9,766 nucleotides of DNA from Caldifarciminota bacterium UBA3079 (GTDB taxonomy: Bacteria; Hydrothermota; Tepidihabitantia; Tepidihabitantales; Tepidihabitantaceae): NCBI GenBank assembly GCA_002366635.1, contig DFBN01000110.1, positions 1-9,766 of the forward strand, in the 5' to 3' direction. Under the pieces are notes generated by a model. That model worked only from the letters and a program-made list of their open reading frames with translations, was not told the origin of the DNA and made no database searches. This document shows positions 7,601-9,766 of this stretch, one piece after another. The position numbers and the translations under genes were made by a program. How positions within the stretch are numbered: the stretch's first letter is position 1; each line of letters begins with the position of its first letter.

Positions 7601-7791
7601 GGCTTGGTAACTAGGTTCTCGATTTCCTGTGGACCAGCTCCGCGATAAGTGGTGATGACCCCGGCGATTGGGATGGATATGTCGGGCAAAAGCTCGGGAT
7701 TCAGCCGCTGGAGTGCGAAGAAGCCGAAACCCAGCACCACCAGGAAGACCATCAGGAAGGTGACAGGCCTGCGAATCGCCAGTTTCCACAT
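4651..7791 (-). CDS. RND-family efflux pump, inner-membrane permease subunit (HAE1/AcrB-like)
   Basis: At 1046 aa this has the usual length and plan of an AcrB-like proton-driven exporter. TM1 is at about 9-28, a large periplasmic porter domain follows (about 30-330), TM2-TM6 run at about 332-487, TM7 at about 532-553, the second periplasmic domain at about 555-865, and TM8-TM12 at about 870-1028. Family signatures include RRPVTFLMVFLVVLG at the N terminus and GMLVDNAIVVLEN (395-407) in TM4. The relay differs from AcrB: Asp407 is kept (D399), Asp408 becomes N400, and Lys940 of TM10 becomes N939 in VNNGIVMVDY. A Gly/Met-rich loop (609-627) sits where AcrB has its switch loop. ATG 7791 is preceded by AGAGGA, 8 bp after the adaptor stop. 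It is the last gene of the operon. The substrate cannot be told from sequence: drugs, lipids or siderophore-like compounds are all possible. Confidence 0.95.
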   Translation of the reverse strand: MWKLAIRRPVTFLMVFLVVLGFGFFALQRLNPELLPDISIPIAGVITTYRGAGPQEIENLVTKPIEGAVASVTGVTDVRSIIREGLSVTILEFDWNQNMDQAAIDIREKIDLIEGFLPEDVSKPMVIKFDPTMMPVAMVSLSGDRPLVELRRVAEDNVKPRLERIKGVASASVIGGLEREVQIRLHAQRLELYGIGVSDVINALRAQNLSFPGGSVERGGLEYTVRTLGEFTSTKEIEDVIVGINGRTPVKVRDIGDVVDTHEEKTSEVRINGKTGLMLMIQKESGAVTVDVSKRIQAALAEMTTNKDIPEDLTLDIMMDQADFINRSLGHITSNLLVGALLAALILLLFLHNIPSTIIVGLAIPMSVIGTFVAMDAFGLTLNMMSMAGLALAVGMLVDNAIVVLENTFRHRQTGLGKKEAATLGTSEVATAVTASTLTTISVFVPVIFIPGIIGIMTKDLSLTVVFSLAISLLFALTLIPMLSSRFLNVRPVEQPARNSFEKLSDWIGHKLKGLEDVYRRTLGWCLKRKKLVIGLAAAALVVSVMLVFPFRLIGTEFIPTGDMGRISVNIELPPGTPFEQTEAIASQVEQIVFEQVAEDELEAVAVQVGGGAGGMAMFGGMSGARSYRASVDVELVESTERSRSQEQIEETLRPILARIPGAKITQANSQQMSSLGIGTPVSVEIYGNDFSLLERIAEAVKDSIQQVPGTRDVETSLEKKSPELRLKISKEKAQSVGLPVALIANAVNASVQGKVASFYREAGKEYNIRVRLREQDRINTERLLALPIKTPLGKVVTLASVAEALPAEGPMKIDRKGQERMVTVDCDIGGRDLGSITREVKHKVSQIPIPENYRIHVSGQAEEQQETFSWLFIAMLAAVVLVYMVMAALYESFLDPFVIMLTFPLSLIGVIWMLFLTNTTLSVLSLVGAVMLVGIIVNNGIVMVDYINLLRKRDKMPLREAVVTGGTRRLRPVLMTALTTIFAMIPMAIGAGAGGQLRAPMARSVIGGLIVGTFMTLFVIPVLYTVFEMVGERRRLRKEAQKRKV

Positions 7792-7799
7792 GGTATCCT

Positions 7800-8705
7800 C
7801 TAATCTACGACTTCGACTTCAGTGTCGTGTTCTAGGAACTCTTTTCCAGCGGTGACAACCTGGTCTCCAGGTGAAATTCCGTCCAGAACCTCGGCCGCTT
7901 GGTCATTGGCGATGCCAAGCGTTAGTTGCCGGCGGACCGCTTTGCCTTCTTCTATTACAAAGGCAAAATGTTCCCCGGTAGCCAGGTTTTCGATGACCGC
8001 TTCCCTGGGCAGAACGAACGTGTTGGTGCGTGTTTCAGTAACAACTCGGACATCGGCAAAGTTGCCGGGCATAAGGTCGCGGGGATTGTGGATGAGGGCT
8101 TCAGCGTATGCGGCACGTGATGTCGGGTCAACAAAAGAGCTGACCCGGTCAATTGTGCCCTTGAATTCCTGGTCCGGTAGGTTGTCAATGCTGATTGTTG
8201 CCGGCATTCCTTTGCGTATTATTGGCCGAAAGCGTTCACTGACATTGAACGCGACTTTAAGGCGGCGGGTATTGACAATCATCGCGACCGGGATTTGTGG
8301 TGCAACCATCGCACCCCGGTCGAGCAGAATTCTGCTCACGGTTCCGGAAATCGGTGAGCGGACTTTTGCCGGTTTGTATTCCATGCCCGGGATTGAACGG
8401 TCAATCAGGGCGATGGTCTGATTCCGACTGACATGTTGTCCTTCCTGGACTTTGTACCTGAGCAGCTTACCCGGAACATCCGAATGCGCGGTTGCCTGGT
8501 CTTCACCGACAATTGTGCCGGTAAAAGATAGCTCTGAGGATATTTCTCCTTGCTTAGCGGTAATGGTCTTGACCACGGTTTTGGTCTCGGTCTGTTCGGC
8601 GAGTTTCTGGTAGGTTCTTTGGCGGGTCGAAATGGCGTGAATCACGCGCCACCCTACCAGGATAACAATCAGTCCAAGAATAATCCATCCTATTGCCTTT
8701 TTCAC
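7800..8705 (-). CDS. Periplasmic adaptor (membrane fusion protein, RND type) without alpha-hairpin domain
   Basis: This 301-aa protein would link the RND pump to the outer-membrane channel. An uncleaved N-terminal membrane anchor (about 4-24) replaces the lipoprotein signal seen in AcrA. The two lipoyl half-motifs, VPGKLLRYKVQEGQHV (77-92) and VRSPISGTVSRILLDRGAMV (115-134), are joined by only about 12-15 residues, where AcrA has a long coiled-coil hairpin. The beta-barrel domain follows (about 148-222), then a membrane-proximal domain (about 225-299). The short length, 301 against roughly 370-400 for AcrA-like adaptors, is explained by the missing hairpin. Both ends are intact, so it is not a truncation. 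The start is GTG 8705 behind AGGAGG, which overlaps the TAG stop of the channel gene. Translational coupling with both neighbours is likely. Confidence 0.92.
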   Translation of the reverse strand: MKKAIGWIILGLIVILVGWRVIHAISTRQRTYQKLAEQTETKTVVKTITAKQGEISSELSFTGTIVGEDQATAHSDVPGKLLRYKVQEGQHVSRNQTIALIDRSIPGMEYKPAKVRSPISGTVSRILLDRGAMVAPQIPVAMIVNTRRLKVAFNVSERFRPIIRKGMPATISIDNLPDQEFKGTIDRVSSFVDPTSRAAYAEALIHNPRDLMPGNFADVRVVTETRTNTFVLPREAVIENLATGEHFAFVIEEGKAVRRQLTLGIANDQAAEVLDGISPGDQVVTAGKEFLEHDTEVEVVD

Positions 8706-8706
8706 A

Positions 8707-8716
8707 GTTCCTCCTA
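8707..8716 (-). promoter_or_regulatory. Shine-Dalgarno overlapping the upstream stop codon
   Basis: Read on the minus strand, TAGGAGGAACTGTG puts the TAG stop of the channel gene inside the AGGAGG site of the adaptor, 4 nt before its GTG start. A similar layout, TAGAGGATACCATG, joins the adaptor to the pump (7802-7789). Both suggest that ribosomes ending one gene reinitiate on the next. Confidence 0.8.
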
Positions 8717-9766
8717 GAAAAGTCCCATCGCCCGGCCCAGCTTGGCCTTGGCGATTCTGTGGTTTGCCAAAGAATTCAGGTATGACACCCGGCTCTGTGT
8801 TAAGGCGAGCTGGGTGTCAAGATATTCAAGATTGGTGACAAGGCCGTTCTGGTATCCGGTTTCGGCCATTTCAAGGGCTGCTTCGGCGACCTCGACGTTC
8901 TCGGTCTGACAGGCGATGTTTTCTTTTTCCTGTTTAAGAGTGCTGTGCAAGGCTCTGACTTCGAGCCGGACAGCATCTTCGACCATTGTGAGCGCGACCT
9001 TTGCCTGCCGGTGTCTTGCTGTCGCCTGCTTAAGCTTGTTGGTGTTCGTGAGCCCGGTGAACAGCGGCATGGAAACCCCGGCGGTCACGTTCCAGTCGGT
9101 TCCCCACTCGTCCTTAAAGCCGACCGGCCTTTTATAGTCGTAGTTGAACTGGGCGAACGCGACCGGTAGGTTCGCGGTGCGGGCGATTCTCACCCCGAGG
9201 TTGGCCATCCGGGTTGCGTCGCGGAGTTGCTTCAGTTCGGGCCGATTGCTCAGAGCCGAGTCGGTCGCCGCGCTCAGGTCGATTTCCCATTCTTCGAGTT
9301 CAAGCTCGCCGGCCAGTTCAATCGGGGTGTCGGGCTCGAGGCCCAGGGTATTGCGTAGCGCGGCAAGGGCCAAATCAGCACCGCTTGTGACCTTGGACAA
9401 CTGGGACCGGAGATTGGTCAGGCCGACACCAGCCCGCATCAGGTCCAGTTTCGTGACCATGCCGTTGTCATAAAGGGTCTGGACCTGGTGAACATGACGT
9501 TCGAGCTGGTCATAGGATTCCTGCATCAGGTCGGCCATCCTGTGGGCCAGCAGCGCGTTGTAGAACCCTCCGATTGCCTGAACTTCGACCCGGGACTTGG
9601 CCAGGCGCAGCCCTTCCTTCTCCATGTCTAGCGAAAGCCCGGCGATGCGGTATGCATTCAGGAGTTTACCCCAGGTGAACAGGGTCTGCTGGGCCGTGCC
9701 GCGCAGCACGTAGTTGTTGGCGCTGCCCATTGACATCGTCATGGTGTCGGCCCCGACTGTCATCGG
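8714..9766 (-). CDS. TolC-family outer-membrane efflux channel (5' end beyond the window)
   Basis: The frame is open to the window edge (350 codons visible), so the signal peptide and roughly the first 80-120 residues of a normal 420-480 aa protein are missing. The ATG at 9763 is an internal Met, not the start. The two tandem outer-membrane-efflux repeats are visible: the first (about 20-140 from that Met) ends in LALAALRNTLGLEPDTPIEL, and the second (about 175-345) contains TAGVSMPLFTGLTNTNKLKQ. Both carry long amphipathic helices with the NG(M/L)VT turn (LYDNGMVTKLDLM and GYQNGLVTNLEYL) typical of TolC helix pairs. It ends KLGRAMGLF-TAG. As first visible gene of the operon, it would supply the duct through the outer membrane for the adaptor and pump. 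The operon promoter lies outside the window. Confidence 0.93.
   Translation of the reverse strand, partial: PMTVGADTMTMSMGSANNYVLRGTAQQTLFTWGKLLNAYRIAGLSLDMEKEGLRLAKSRVEVQAIGGFYNALLAHRMADLMQESYDQLERHVHQVQTLYDNGMVTKLDLMRAGVGLTNLRSQLSKVTSGADLALAALRNTLGLEPDTPIELAGELELEEWEIDLSAATDSALSNRPELKQLRDATRMANLGVRIARTANLPVAFAQFNYDYKRPVGFKDEWGTDWNVTAGVSMPLFTGLTNTNKLKQATARHRQAKVALTMVEDAVRLEVRALHSTLKQEKENIACQTENVEVAEAALEMAETGYQNGLVTNLEYLDTQLALTQSRVSYLNSLANHRIAKAKLGRAMGLF

Noticed and set aside
7822..8421. 199-codon open frame on the plus strand
   Set aside because: It is antisense to the adaptor gene and has Ser/Arg-rich shadow composition.
1..9766. CRISPR arrays, insertion sequences, phage genes
   Set aside because: No regularly spaced direct repeats, no transposase or integrase motifs, and no terminal inverted repeats flanking any gene were seen.

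Overview
The window comes from a diderm (Gram-negative-type) bacterium of moderate GC content. The evidence is an RND pump operon with an outer-membrane channel, bacterial-type tRNAs, Shine-Dalgarno sites of the AGGAGG type and Rho-independent-style signals. I cannot place it in a phylum. The GluRS half of the main gene has an insertion after KLSKR that I associate with planctomycete-like and candidate-phylum enzymes, but this is recollection and not a search result. There are no mobile elements, CRISPR arrays or phage genes.

Layout: bases 2-61 appear to be the last codons of an unidentified gene. Bases 62-413 hold no convincing gene. They contain a GC-rich foldable stretch, a probable intrinsic terminator (214-245) and a plausible sigma70-type promoter (313-340). 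Next come two tandem class II serine tRNA genes, tRNA-Ser(UGA) and tRNA-Ser(GCU), separated by a perfect 11-bp hairpin. Without an obvious terminator, the plus strand continues into a 1101-codon gene (696-4001). A complete glutamyl-tRNA synthetase and a complete glutaminyl-tRNA synthetase are fused there in one reading frame. A 209-aa protein of unknown function follows 16 nt later behind a strong ribosome-binding site and ends at 4647.

The minus strand (9766 to 4651) carries a compact three-gene export operon: a TolC-family outer-membrane channel (5' end outside the window), a periplasmic adaptor anchored in the inner membrane, and an RND pump. Gaps are 8 bp, each with a Shine-Dalgarno sequence touching or overlapping the previous stop codon. 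Together they would form a tripartite export system across both membranes. The two transcription units converge with only 3 bp between stop codons.

The main finding is the GluRS-GlnRS fusion. Both halves keep their ATP-binding signatures, the GlnRS half keeps the glutamine-recognition residues known from E. coli, and no ATG, GTG or TTG codon exists in the linker from which GlnRS could be made separately. If real, one polypeptide would charge both tRNA-Glu and tRNA-Gln. Secondary points are the 209-aa partner gene, an adaptor with no alpha-helical hairpin, and an RND pump whose proton-relay residues differ from those of AcrB.
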